Source of the DNA: DATJFQ01 sp035495555
GTDB lineage: Bacteria > Acidobacteriota > Vicinamibacteria > Vicinamibacterales > 2-12-FULL-66-21
Reading direction: 5' to 3'
Assembly (NCBI GenBank): GCA_035495555.1
Contig: DATJFQ010000049.1
Coordinates: forward strand, 1-41,889
Length of the DNA: 41,889 nucleotides
Every line of letters starts with the position of its first letter. Positions within the stretch are counted from its first letter, which is position 1. The translations under genes and the position numbers were made by a program. Positions 25,121 through 32,835 of the stretch are shown here, piece after piece. Below the pieces are notes generated by a model. The model was given only the letters and a program-made list of their open reading frames with translations, was not told the origin of the DNA and did not search any database.

Positions 25121-26751
25121 CGATGGTCTGGGTCGCCGTGATCGGGTTGCTCGCACAGCAGCCACCAACCTCCGCCACCCGCGTTCGGCCGGTTCCATCG
25201 CTGCCGTCGGCGCGCATTCTCGTGGTGCCGTTCGACACGCCGCCAAACGACGGCGGAAGCTACTGGCTGGGCGACGCGGCCGCCGTCCTGATTGCCGACG
25301 ACGTGAATGCGCGTGGGCTTGGCGCGATCTCGCGCGCGGCGCGGACGCGCGCCTACGATCAGTTGCATCTGCCGCCGAATACGGCGCTGACCGAGGCGAC
25401 CGTCATCAAGGTGGGCCAGATCGTCGGCGCCGCGCAGGTGATCGTCGGCAAGGTGCAGGTCGACAACGGCACGTTGACGCTGCGGGCGCGCGCGATTCAG
25501 TTGGAGGCTGGCCGGGCATCTCCCGAGGTCTCCGACCAGGGGGCGTTGTCGGATCTGTTCGTCATCGCGCGCAACGTCGCGCGCAAAGTCGTGCCCGGGG
25601 GGACGGCCGCCGCGCCGCTGCATACGCCGCCGCTTCAGGCGTTCGAGCAATACGTGAAGGGCCTGATCGCCGAGCAGCCGGGAACACAGGCGACGTTTCT
25701 GGAATCGGCGCTCGAGAAGGACCCGCAATACGACGCTGCGCGGCTCGCGTTGTGGGAGGTGCGGGACGGGCAGGGCAATCCGGCGGCAGCGCTCGCGGCT
25801 CTCAAAGGCATCGATGCGGCGTCGCCTCTCGCCCGGCGCGCGCGTTTTCTCACCGGCGTCTCCCAACTCGAGCTGAACAAGTACGACGACGCGTTTGCGA
25901 CGTTCAAGCAGCTCTACGAGGATCGGCCGGATGCGGCCGTCCTGAACAATCTCGGCGTCGTGCAGCTCCGGCGCGGATCGACGCCGGAAACTGGGAAGCC
26001 GGTCTACTACTTCACGAAGGCCACCGACGCGGAGCCGGACGACACGGATCTCCTGTTCAATCTCGGCTACGCCTACGCGGTCGACAGAGATCCCCAGGCC
26101 GCCATTTACTGGCTGCGTGAAGCCGTGCGCCGTAATGCCACGGATGCCGATGCGCACTTCGTGCTGGCGGCGGAGCTGGATGCGGCCGGGAACACCGTCG
26201 AAGCCGGTCGCGAGCGGGAGCTGGCCGGCCAATTGTCCGCGAAGTACGCTGAACGCCGATCGGACGCGCTGCCCCGCGGCCTCGAGCGCACGCGCTACGA
26301 TCTGGAGAACCGGCGCTTCACGGCGGTGGATCAGGCGCTTTTCACGACCGCGCAGCAGGATCAGCGCGACGTCGCGCAGTATCATCTCGACCGCGGGCGG
26401 CGGCTCTTCGAGCAGGAGCACGATCGCGACGCGCTGTCAGAGCTTCGGCGCGCGGTATTCCTCTCACCCTACCAGGCGGAGGCCCACCTGCTCATCGGGC
26501 GGATTTACCTCCGCGGAGGCCGTCCCCGTGAGGCGGTCGACGCGCTGAAGATTTCCGTGTGGAGTCAGGACACGGTCGCTGCGCGCGTAGCCCTCGGGGA
26601 CGCCTATCTTCGCCTCAAGGACCTTGCGGCCGCCAGAACGCAGCTCCAGCGCGCGCTGGCGATGGACCCCGCGTCTCCCGAAGCGCACCAACTGGAGGAA
26701 CGCCTCAAAGCCGGAGGCCGCTTGCCGCCCCCCGTTCGCCGTTTGCCGTAA
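25117..26751 (+). CDS. TPR-repeat protein with TolB/FlgO-like N-terminal domain
   Basis: A 544-residue protein. A short hydrophobic N-terminus (VWVAVIGLLA) suggests export or membrane attachment. Residues about 30-165 (RILVVPFDTPPNDGGSYWLGDAAAVLIADD, then VGQIVGAAQVIVGKVQ) resemble the nucleotide-binding-like domain seen in FlgO and at the N-terminus of TolB-like TPR proteins. Residues about 180-530 are tetratricopeptide repeats (YFTKATDAEPDDTDLLFNLG, AIYWLREAV, ALAMDPASPEAHQLEERL). Probably an envelope scaffold; partners are unknown. ATG 25117 is chosen for its ATGA overlap; ATG 25123 is also possible. The NfeD gene starts nine bases after the stop. Confidence 0.78.
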   Translation: MTMVWVAVIGLLAQQPPTSATRVRPVPSLPSARILVVPFDTPPNDGGSYWLGDAAAVLIADDVNARGLGAISRAARTRAYDQLHLPPNTALTEATVIKVGQIVGAAQVIVGKVQVDNGTLTLRARAIQLEAGRASPEVSDQGALSDLFVIARNVARKVVPGGTAAAPLHTPPLQAFEQYVKGLIAEQPGTQATFLESALEKDPQYDAARLALWEVRDGQGNPAAALAALKGIDAASPLARRARFLTGVSQLELNKYDDAFATFKQLYEDRPDAAVLNNLGVVQLRRGSTPETGKPVYYFTKATDAEPDDTDLLFNLGYAYAVDRDPQAAIYWLREAVRRNATDADAHFVLAAELDAAGNTVEAGRERELAGQLSAKYAERRSDALPRGLERTRYDLENRRFTAVDQALFTTAQQDQRDVAQYHLDRGRRLFEQEHDRDALSELRRAVFLSPYQAEAHLLIGRIYLRGGRPREAVDALKISVWSQDTVAARVALGDAYLRLKDLAAARTQLQRALAMDPASPEAHQLEERLKAGGRLPPPVRRLP

Positions 26752-26760
26752 GCTGGATAA

Positions 26761-28059
26761 GTGAAGGTTCGCCTTGTGCTCCTGGCCGCGGTATTGGCGA
26801 CGGGCGCCAGCCGGCTGGGTGCGCAATCGACGGCTCCGATCGTCGAAACGGCGACGGTTGACGCGATCATTCAGCCGGTCACCGCCGAATTCATGCGCTC
26901 CGCGATTGCGCGGGCGGACGCCGAGAAGGCCGCGCTGATCGTGTTCACGCTCCACACGCCGGGCGGCCTGCTCGACGCCACTCGCGACATCAACAACGCG
27001 ATCATCAGCGCGAAGACCCCGGTCGCCGTATTCGTCGGACCGGCAGGCTATCGGGCCGCGTCCGCCGGATTCCTCATCACCATCGCGGCCGACGTCGCGG
27101 CGATGGCGCCTGGGACGCACATCGGCGCCGCGCATCCGGTGAACGGGAACGGGGAAACCGTCGATCCCGTGATGGCGAAGAAGATGGCGTCCGACGCCGC
27201 CGCTTACGCGAGGACAATTGCGGCCCAGCGTCACCGCAACGTCCAGCTCGTGGAGCAGGCGGTGACGGAAAGCCGCTCGTATACCGAGCAGGAGGCGATG
27301 AATGCGTCGCCGCCGCTCATCGACGTGATCGCCAACGACGTCCCGGATTTGATTCGAAAGCTCGACGGACGCACCGTCCGCCGCTTCAACGGCGACACGG
27401 TGACGCTGGAGCTGGCCAGCCCCACGCTGCGCACCATCGAGATGACGCGCGCGCAGCGCGTCCTCAGCGCGATCGCGCACCCGCAGATCGCCTACCTCCT
27501 GCTGACGCTGGGGACGCTCGGCCTCACGATCGAGCTCTGGAGCCCGGGCGCGATTCTGCCGGGCGTCGCGGGCGGCATTTGCCTGCTGCTCGCGTTCTTT
27601 GCGCTGCAGGTGCTCCCGGTCAGCTACTCCGGCGTGCTCCTGATCCTCCTCGGGTTCCTGCTGCTCGTGCTCGAAGTGAAGGTCACCAGCCACGGGCTGT
27701 TGGCCGTCGGCGGCATCGCCAGCCTGTTCTTCGGCTCGCTGATGCTCATCGACTCCCCATTGCCGGAGATGCAGATCGGCCTCGACTACATCATCCCGGT
27801 CACGCTCGGCCTCGCCGGGATCATCCTGTTTCTCGTCCGGCTTGCGGTACGCGCGCAGCGCCAGCCGTCGGTCACCGGCGCAAGCGGGATGCTGAATACC
27901 GTCGCAGAGGCGATGACTTCGATCGTGCCCGGCGGGGTCGGCCGGGTGAGCGCCCATGGTGAAATCTGGACCGCGACGTCGGAGGACCCCGTCCACGCCG
28001 GCGACCGTGTCATTATTACGGCGGTTACGGGGCTGTTGCTGACGGTGAGGCGGCTCTGA
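26761..28059 (+). CDS. NfeD-family membrane serine protease (stomatin operon partner)
   Basis: A 432-residue protein: signal peptide (1-21), ClpP-like protease domain (about 27-220), four or five transmembrane helices (about 240-365) and a C-terminal OB-fold NfeD domain (about 380-432). The Ser-Lys dyad known from the archaeal homologue corresponds to S101 (YRAASAGFL) and K141 (KKMASDAAAYAR). It should cleave membrane-associated substrates, possibly the slipin encoded next door; that pairing is conserved in bacteria and archaea. The start is GTG, nine bases after the TPR gene stop. A short CCTCGCG-type array separates it from the slipin gene. Confidence 0.9.
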   Translation: MKVRLVLLAAVLATGASRLGAQSTAPIVETATVDAIIQPVTAEFMRSAIARADAEKAALIVFTLHTPGGLLDATRDINNAIISAKTPVAVFVGPAGYRAASAGFLITIAADVAAMAPGTHIGAAHPVNGNGETVDPVMAKKMASDAAAYARTIAAQRHRNVQLVEQAVTESRSYTEQEAMNASPPLIDVIANDVPDLIRKLDGRTVRRFNGDTVTLELASPTLRTIEMTRAQRVLSAIAHPQIAYLLLTLGTLGLTIELWSPGAILPGVAGGICLLLAFFALQVLPVSYSGVLLILLGFLLLVLEVKVTSHGLLAVGGIASLFFGSLMLIDSPLPEMQIGLDYIIPVTLGLAGIILFLVRLAVRAQRQPSVTGASGMLNTVAEAMTSIVPGGVGRVSAHGEIWTATSEDPVHAGDRVIITAVTGLLLTVRRL

Positions 28060-28060
28060 C

Positions 28061-28096
28061 GTGAGCGAGGCGCGAGGCGTGAGGCGCGAGGCGCGT
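28061..28096. repeat. Heptamer array 7, unit GCGAGGC
   Basis: Starts two bases after the NfeD stop. Four and a half 7-nt steps read GCGAGGC, GCGAGGC, GTGAGGC, GCGAGGC, GCG. It is short, with no second arm. The reverse complement is the GCCTCGC unit that ends the array at 40580-40675. A Shine-Dalgarno AAGAGGA follows it and serves the slipin gene. Confidence 0.75.
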
Positions 28097-28124
28097 AATG
28101 TCGAATGAAGAGTAAGAGGATCAG

Positions 28125-28880
28125 ATGATTTCACCCGCCTTGATCGTGCTCGTCATCATCGCCTTGTACGTGTTCAGCTCGATCAAGATCCTGAACGAGT
28201 ACGAGCGTGCGGTGGTCTTCCGGCTTGGCAAACTGCTGTCGCAGCCCAAGGGTCCGGGCGTGATCCTCGTATTCGCCCCGATCGACCGGATGGTGCGCGT
28301 GAGCCTCCGCACGATCGTCATGGACGTGCCGCCCCAGGACGTCATCACCCGCGACAACGTCTCGGTGAAGGTGAACGCCGTGGTCTATTTCCGCGTCATG
28401 GATCCGAGACGCGCGATCGTCGAAGTCGAGAGTTTCCACTACGCCACGTCCCAGCTCGCGCAGACGACGCTCCGAAGCGTGCTCGGGCAGGTGGAGCTCG
28501 ACGACCTGCTGTCCGAACGCGAGCGCCTCAACCAGCAGCTCCAGCAGATCCTGGATCTGCACACGGATCCGTGGGGCATCAAGGTCTCCGCCGTGGAGGT
28601 CAAGCACGTCGATCTGCCGCCGGATATGCAGCGCGCGATGGCGCGGCAGGCGGAGGCCGAGCGCGAGAAGCGTGCTAAAATCATCCACGCAGCTGGGGAG
28701 TTGGAGGCTTCGGAGAAGCTGGCGCAGGCGGCCGCGGTCATCGCCACCGAACCCGTCACGATCACGCTCCGGTACCTGCAGACGCTGACCGAGATCGCGT
28801 CCGAAAAGAATTCCACCATTGTGTTCCCGCTGCCGATCGAGTTCATCTCGGACCTGATGAGCGGGCGCAAGAAGACGTAG
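28125..28880 (+). CDS. Slipin / stomatin-like SPFH-domain membrane protein
   Basis: A 251-residue protein with one N-terminal membrane helix (residues 2-18), the slipin signature KILNEYERAVVFRLGK, an SPFH core with RTIVMDVPPQDVITRDNVSVKV, and a coiled coil rich in Arg, Glu and Ala (ARQAEAEREKRAKIIHAAGELEASEKL). Slipins form membrane scaffolds or microdomains and are paired with NfeD proteases, as here. AAGAGGA at about 28114-28120 lies four bases before the ATG. Confidence 0.94.
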   Translation: MISPALIVLVIIALYVFSSIKILNEYERAVVFRLGKLLSQPKGPGVILVFAPIDRMVRVSLRTIVMDVPPQDVITRDNVSVKVNAVVYFRVMDPRRAIVEVESFHYATSQLAQTTLRSVLGQVELDDLLSERERLNQQLQQILDLHTDPWGIKVSAVEVKHVDLPPDMQRAMARQAEAEREKRAKIIHAAGELEASEKLAQAAAVIATEPVTITLRYLQTLTEIASEKNSTIVFPLPIEFISDLMSGRKKT

Positions 28881-28891
28881 GTGAAATGAGT

Positions 28892-28976
28892 CAACTCCCA
28901 AATTCCCACTCCCAATTCCCAATTCGCGATATCGAGTCGCCGTCTTCTTTGGGAGTTGGGAATTGGGCATTGGGCG
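28892..28976. repeat. Heptamer array 8, unit AACTCCC/AATTCCC, inverted
   Basis: Left arm AACTCCC(A), AATTCCC, ACTCCC, AATTCCC, AATTC. A turn containing the palindrome CGATATCG follows, and then a right arm GGGAGTT, GGGAATT, GGGCATT, GGGCGG. It begins 11 bases after the slipin stop. It is the same unit family as arrays 2, 6 and 11. Confidence 0.87.
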
Positions 28977-29009
28977 GTACCGGCTGCGTTTTTTAGCAGG
29001 TCCTGAGCT

Positions 29010-29759
29010 GTGACTGAACTCACGCACAACGACGCGGAAGACGGTTTTCACGAGATTCAGCTGAGCGGAAAACAGGTCGTTTTCGCGTTCATGCTGACCA
29101 CCGCTGCCGCCGTGTTCATTTTCCTGCTCGGCGTGCAGGTGGGCCGCAACGCGAAGACGCCCGCGCGTGCGGAGGAACCCGTCGACACGTCTGCACTCGC
29201 GTCTCCGGCGCCGAATCAGCAGCCGGCCGCGCCGCCAAACGCTGCGCCGCCGGTCACGACCGCGCCTGCCGACATTCCTGCACAGCCCGCGGCGGGGAAC
29301 GACAAAGCAGCGGCGAACGACAAGTTCACCTATCAGAAGCGCCTCGAAAGCGACAAACCGCTCCCTGAGACGCTCAAGCCGAACGCGGAGGACGCGCCGC
29401 AGCCTGCGCCGGCAGTTGCCGCGAATCATGCGGCGCCTCCGAAAGCCGCACAGAACACCACGCAGGATCCGCCCGCGCCCGAAAGTCACCCGGCGCCAGC
29501 GAAGGCCGCTGCGCCGTCCGGCGCGCGCCCCGGCGTGTGGGTCGTGCAGCTCGTTGCGCTGAAAGATCGCAGCGCCGCCAGCGCCGTCGTCCAGCGGCTC
29601 TCGGCGAAAGGCTATCCGGCATTCGTCGTCAGTCCATCAGCCGGCGCGCCGTCCATTTATCGCGTGCAGGTCGGCCGCTACAACGACCGCCGGGAAGCCG
29701 AGCAGGTGGCGCGCCGCCTCGAAAAAGAAGAGCAGTTCAAGCCCTGGATTTCGCATTAG
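29010..29759 (+). CDS. SPOR-domain membrane protein
   Basis: A 249-residue bitopic inner-membrane protein. A short cytoplasmic N-terminus precedes a membrane helix (about 22-45, ending VQVGRN). A Pro/Ala-rich periplasmic linker runs to about 170, and the SPOR domain covers about 173-247 (VWVVQLVALKDRSAASAVVQRL, YRVQVGRYNDRREAEQVARRL). SPOR domains bind denuded glycan strands at division septa, so a cell-division or envelope role is likely. It starts with GTG 29010. Its end overlaps the apparent beginning of lnt. Confidence 0.9.
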   Translation: MTELTHNDAEDGFHEIQLSGKQVVFAFMLTTAAAVFIFLLGVQVGRNAKTPARAEEPVDTSALASPAPNQQPAAPPNAAPPVTTAPADIPAQPAAGNDKAAANDKFTYQKRLESDKPLPETLKPNAEDAPQPAPAVAANHAAPPKAAQNTTQDPPAPESHPAPAKAAAPSGARPGVWVVQLVALKDRSAASAVVQRLSAKGYPAFVVSPSAGAPSIYRVQVGRYNDRREAEQVARRLEKEEQFKPWISH

Positions 29760-31267
29760 CCACGCTGTCGGGCGTCCTCCTCGCCGCCAGCTTTCCGAAA
29801 TTCGGCCATCCCGCGTTTGCCTGGATCGCGCTGGCGCCGCTGCTCGTCGCGGTGACGTCGCGTCCGCCGTCTCCCCGCCGCGCGCTCGCGCTCGGCATCA
29901 CCACCGGCGCGTTCTACTTCTGGGGCACCCTCTACTGGCTTGTCCAGACGATGGCGACGTTCGGTGGGCTATCGACCCTGACGTCCGCGTTCGCCGCGCT
30001 GCTGCTCGTGGCCTATCTGGCCTTGTTCCCTGGTTTTTTCGCCGTGTTCCAGGCGGCGTTTGCGCATCGATGGGGGCGCGCCGCGGTCCTGCTCGCTCCG
30101 GCGTCGTGGGTGGCCACCGAGATGGGCCGGACCTACATCTGGGACGGCTTCCCATGGGAACTCCTCGGATATAGCCAGGCAACGGTCCTTCCCGTCGCGC
30201 AGATCGCCAGCATCGTCGGGGTGTATGGGCTCTCCGCGCTCGTCGCCTTCGTCAGCGCGGCAGCGGCGTACGCCGCGCTCGGCTCGTCGTCCACCCGCTG
30301 GCGTCCGCTCGCATCGGCGCTGCTGATCGTGCTCGTGATTGGCGTCTGGGGCGCGTTTCGCGTGCGCGCGCACCGGCTGACGACGGTTGGAACGCCGATT
30401 CACGTCGCCGTGCTGCAGGGCAACATCCCGCAGGAGCAGAAGTGGGACCCGGCGCAGCGCGGGCTGATCATGGATCGGTACATCAACATGACGCGCGAAG
30501 CCGTCGGCCGCGGAGCGCAATTCGTGCTGTGGCCCGAGTCGTCGACGCCGCTGCCGTACGAGCAGGATCCCGCCGACGGCGCCGCGATCCGCCGCATCGC
30601 TCAGCAGTCCCACATCACGCTCCTCATCGGCAGCGACCAGGTCGAGCCCGTGCGCGCAGTCGACTCGAAGGCGCCCGAGGTGCGGTACTACAACGCCGCG
30701 TATCTCGTGCAGCCGGACGGGACGACGGGGGCGATCTACCGCAAGATTCATCTCGTCCCCTTCGGCGAGTACGTGCCGTTGAAGCGCATCCTGTACTTCG
30801 TCGGCCCGATCATCGACGCCGTCTCCGACTTCACGCCCGGCGACAGCATCGTCATGCTCCCCGTCGCGGGGCATCTGGCGAGCACCGCGATCTGTTACGA
30901 AGTGATCTACTCGAGCCTCATTCGCAATTTCGTGGAGCACGGGAGCGAGTTGCTGACCACGATCACCAACGATGCGTGGTACGGATGGTCGTCCGCGGCG
31001 TTTCAGCACTGGGAGCAGGCGTCGATGCGGGCGATCGAGGAAGGCCGGTATCTGGCTCGCGCCGCGAACACCGGCATCAGCGGCTTCGTCGATCCCTACG
31101 GGCGCGTGATGCAGGCGTCGAACATGTTCCAGAGCGCCGTGATGGTTGACGAACTGCGATTCATCCACGAACGGACGATTTACAGTTACATTGGCGATTT
31201 GGCCGGTTGGCTCGGCGTAGCCGTGACTGGACTCCTCTTGGTGGTCGGCCGCCGGCGTCGGCTATGA
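29744..31267 (+). CDS. lnt: Apolipoprotein N-acyltransferase, start codon uncertain
   Basis: An integral membrane enzyme that N-acylates the lipoprotein cysteine. Membrane helices cover the first 200 residues and the nitrilase-like periplasmic domain follows. The catalytic triad is visible: Glu in LWPESSTPLPY, Lys in YRKIHLVPFGEYVPL and Cys in STAICYEVIY. Homology begins at ALDFALATLSGVLLAASFPKFG, upstream of which no ATG, GTG or TTG exists in frame for 200 bases. I place the start at CTG 29744, giving 507 residues (E. coli Lnt has 512) and a 16-base overlap with the SPOR gene. Alternatives are GTG 29537, which adds 69 Arg-rich residues that shadow the SPOR domain, or a truncating GTG near 29851. 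Confidence 0.88.
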   Translation: MDFALATLSGVLLAASFPKFGHPAFAWIALAPLLVAVTSRPPSPRRALALGITTGAFYFWGTLYWLVQTMATFGGLSTLTSAFAALLLVAYLALFPGFFAVFQAAFAHRWGRAAVLLAPASWVATEMGRTYIWDGFPWELLGYSQATVLPVAQIASIVGVYGLSALVAFVSAAAAYAALGSSSTRWRPLASALLIVLVIGVWGAFRVRAHRLTTVGTPIHVAVLQGNIPQEQKWDPAQRGLIMDRYINMTREAVGRGAQFVLWPESSTPLPYEQDPADGAAIRRIAQQSHITLLIGSDQVEPVRAVDSKAPEVRYYNAAYLVQPDGTTGAIYRKIHLVPFGEYVPLKRILYFVGPIIDAVSDFTPGDSIVMLPVAGHLASTAICYEVIYSSLIRNFVEHGSELLTTITNDAWYGWSSAAFQHWEQASMRAIEEGRYLARAANTGISGFVDPYGRVMQASNMFQSAVMVDELRFIHERTIYSYIGDLAGWLGVAVTGLLLVVGRRRRL

Positions 31268-31270
31268 TCT

Positions 31271-31310
31271 CCATCGAACATCGTGCATCGAACATCGAAC
31301 ATTGTCCATC
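31271..31310. repeat. Heptamer array 9, unit ATCGAAC
   Basis: Units ATCGAAC, ATCGTGC, ATCGAAC, ATCGAAC, ATTGTCC, ATCGATC run from just after the lnt TGA to seven bases before the prfB ATG. Same unit family as array 3. No second arm. Confidence 0.8.
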
Positions 31311-31317
31311 GATCTCT

Positions 31318-32461
31318 ATGACTACCCAGCAACTCGACGAGCAGCTCCGTCAGTATCAGGACCTCGCCAAGCGCGCGGCCGATCTGCGGAGCTATCTTTG
31401 ACGCCGCCCGCCCCGCAGACGAACTGACGAAAATCGAGCAGCGTGTCGCCGACCCGGACTTCTGGAAGGATCAGGCGGCTGCACAGAAGCTGCTGCAGCG
31501 CCGCCGGCGCCTCGAAGACGACAAGTCGCTAAGCGAATCGCTGAAGCGTCGCGTCGACGACCTCGCGGTGCTCGCCGAATGGGCGGAGGCGGGGGAACCG
31601 GTCGGCGCCGATCTCGCGGCGGCACTCGAGGACCTCGCTCGCGAGGTGGACGCGGGGGAAACCAAGAAGATGCTGGGCGGCGAGCACGATCGCAAGAACG
31701 CGATCGTCACGATTCATCCCGGCGCGGGCGGCACCGAGTCGCAGGACTGGGCCGAGATGCTGTTCCGCATGTATCTGCGATGGACGGAGCGCCGCGGCTT
31801 CAAGCGCGACGTCATCGAGGTGCAGCCCGGCGACGAAGCCGGCATCAAGAGCGCGACGTTCACCGTGTACGGCGACTATGCCTACGGCATGCTCCTCGCC
31901 GAGGCCGGCGTCCATCGCCTCGTGCGCATCTCGCCGTTCGATCAGGCTGCGCGGCGCCACACCTCGTTTGCGTCGGTTTACGTCTGGCCGGAGCTGCCGG
32001 AGGACGTCGACATTGCCATCGAAGAGAAGGACCTGCGCATCGACACTTACCGTTCGAGCGGTGCCGGAGGGCAGCACGTCAACGTGACGGACTCGGCGGT
32101 CCGCATCACGCATCTGCCGACCGGGATCGTCGTCTCGTGCCAGAACGAGCGCTCCCAGCACAAGAACCGCGCGCAGGCGATGAAGGTCCTGAAGGCGCGG
32201 CTCTACGACCTGAAGACGAAGGAACAGCAGGCGAATCTCGAAAAGCTCGGGGGCGAAAAGCGCGACATCGCCTTCGGGAGCCAGATCCGCAGCTACGTGC
32301 TGCATCCGTATCAGATGATCAAGGACCACCGCACGAAGGAGCAGGTTGGCGACGTCAACCGCGTGCTCGACGGCGACATCGACATCTTCATCAAGACGTA
32401 TCTGATGAAGAAGGCCGCCGGCGCTCTATCGAGCGCGGCGCCAGACGAAGAGGTCGAATAG
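31318..32461 (+). CDS. prfB: Peptide chain release factor 2, programmed +1 frameshift
   Basis: RF2 recognises UGA and UAA stop codons. The first 27 codons run from ATG 31318 to an in-frame TGA at 31399-31401. Translation must skip one T and continue as GAC in the +1 frame to the TAG at 32461, giving 380 residues. The joined protein has the SPF anticodon-like tripeptide at 205-207 (VRISPFDQA) and GGQ at 250-252 (GAGGQHVN), the same numbers as in E. coli RF2, which supports both the start and the frameshift. No clear ribosome-binding site precedes the start. Read without the frameshift, the gene would be truncated to a GTG start at 31568. Confidence 0.95.
31391..31402 (+). promoter_or_regulatory. 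RF2 autoregulatory +1 frameshift site
   Basis: TAT CTT TGA C is the conserved slippery site: the Leu tRNA slips from CUU to UUU while UGA waits for RF2. Low RF2 favours the shift and restores RF2. The preceding stimulatory Shine-Dalgarno-like AGGGGG of E. coli is reduced to CGGAGC here. Confidence 0.92.
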
Positions 32462-32533
32462 AAGCAGCGCGTCAACTACACAACTTCGCAACGTCCAACG
32501 CCTCAAGGCGCCAGTGGAGATCACACCGGTGGC

Positions 32534-32795
32534 GATGCGAGGGGCCCCAGCGCGGAACGTCGTGCTCGGCGCCGGGAAAAACTGATGACGGGGGAGGCGC
32601 CTGCGGCGCGACGTGGGGCGCCCCGTCCGCGCCCCATCGCACAGAGGCCGCTCGCCGTCGATAGGTATTTCCGCCGCCGAGCACGAACTGGGTCCCCCTC
32701 CGCCGCGAAGCGGCTTCGGCGAGATTGCGCCGGAGCACAGTGGATTCTCTGCCTGGGCGAAGGCGGAGCTGGCCGAGCTGGGGCCCCATCGCATC
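32534..32795. repeat. Imperfect 262-bp inverted-repeat element in a gene-free gap
   Basis: The 374-base gap between prfB and the PBP1A gene (32462-32835) has no gene I can support. It holds an element bounded by GATGCGAGGGGCCCCAGC (32534-32551) and its near reverse complement ending at 32795. A nested pair CGTGCTCGGCG (32561-32571) / CGCCGAGCACG (32675-32685) and a further CGCGCCCCATCGCAC copy near 32629-32643 lie inside. This suggests a MITE-like or folded RNA element rather than a heptamer array. There is no open frame with coding character. Confidence 0.6.
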
Positions 32796-32835
32796 AGCGG
32801 CGATGCGCGAGGACGAACGCGATCAGCACAGTCGA

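Noticed and set aside
31568..32461. Truncated prfB pseudogene
   Set aside because: The CTT TGA C site and correct residue numbering of SPF and GGQ show normal programmed frameshifting.
32462..32835. tRNA or small protein gene in the prfB-PBP1A gap
   Set aside because: No cloverleaf with a TTC-loop pattern is visible, and the open frames are Arg/Gly-rich shadows of a repeat element.
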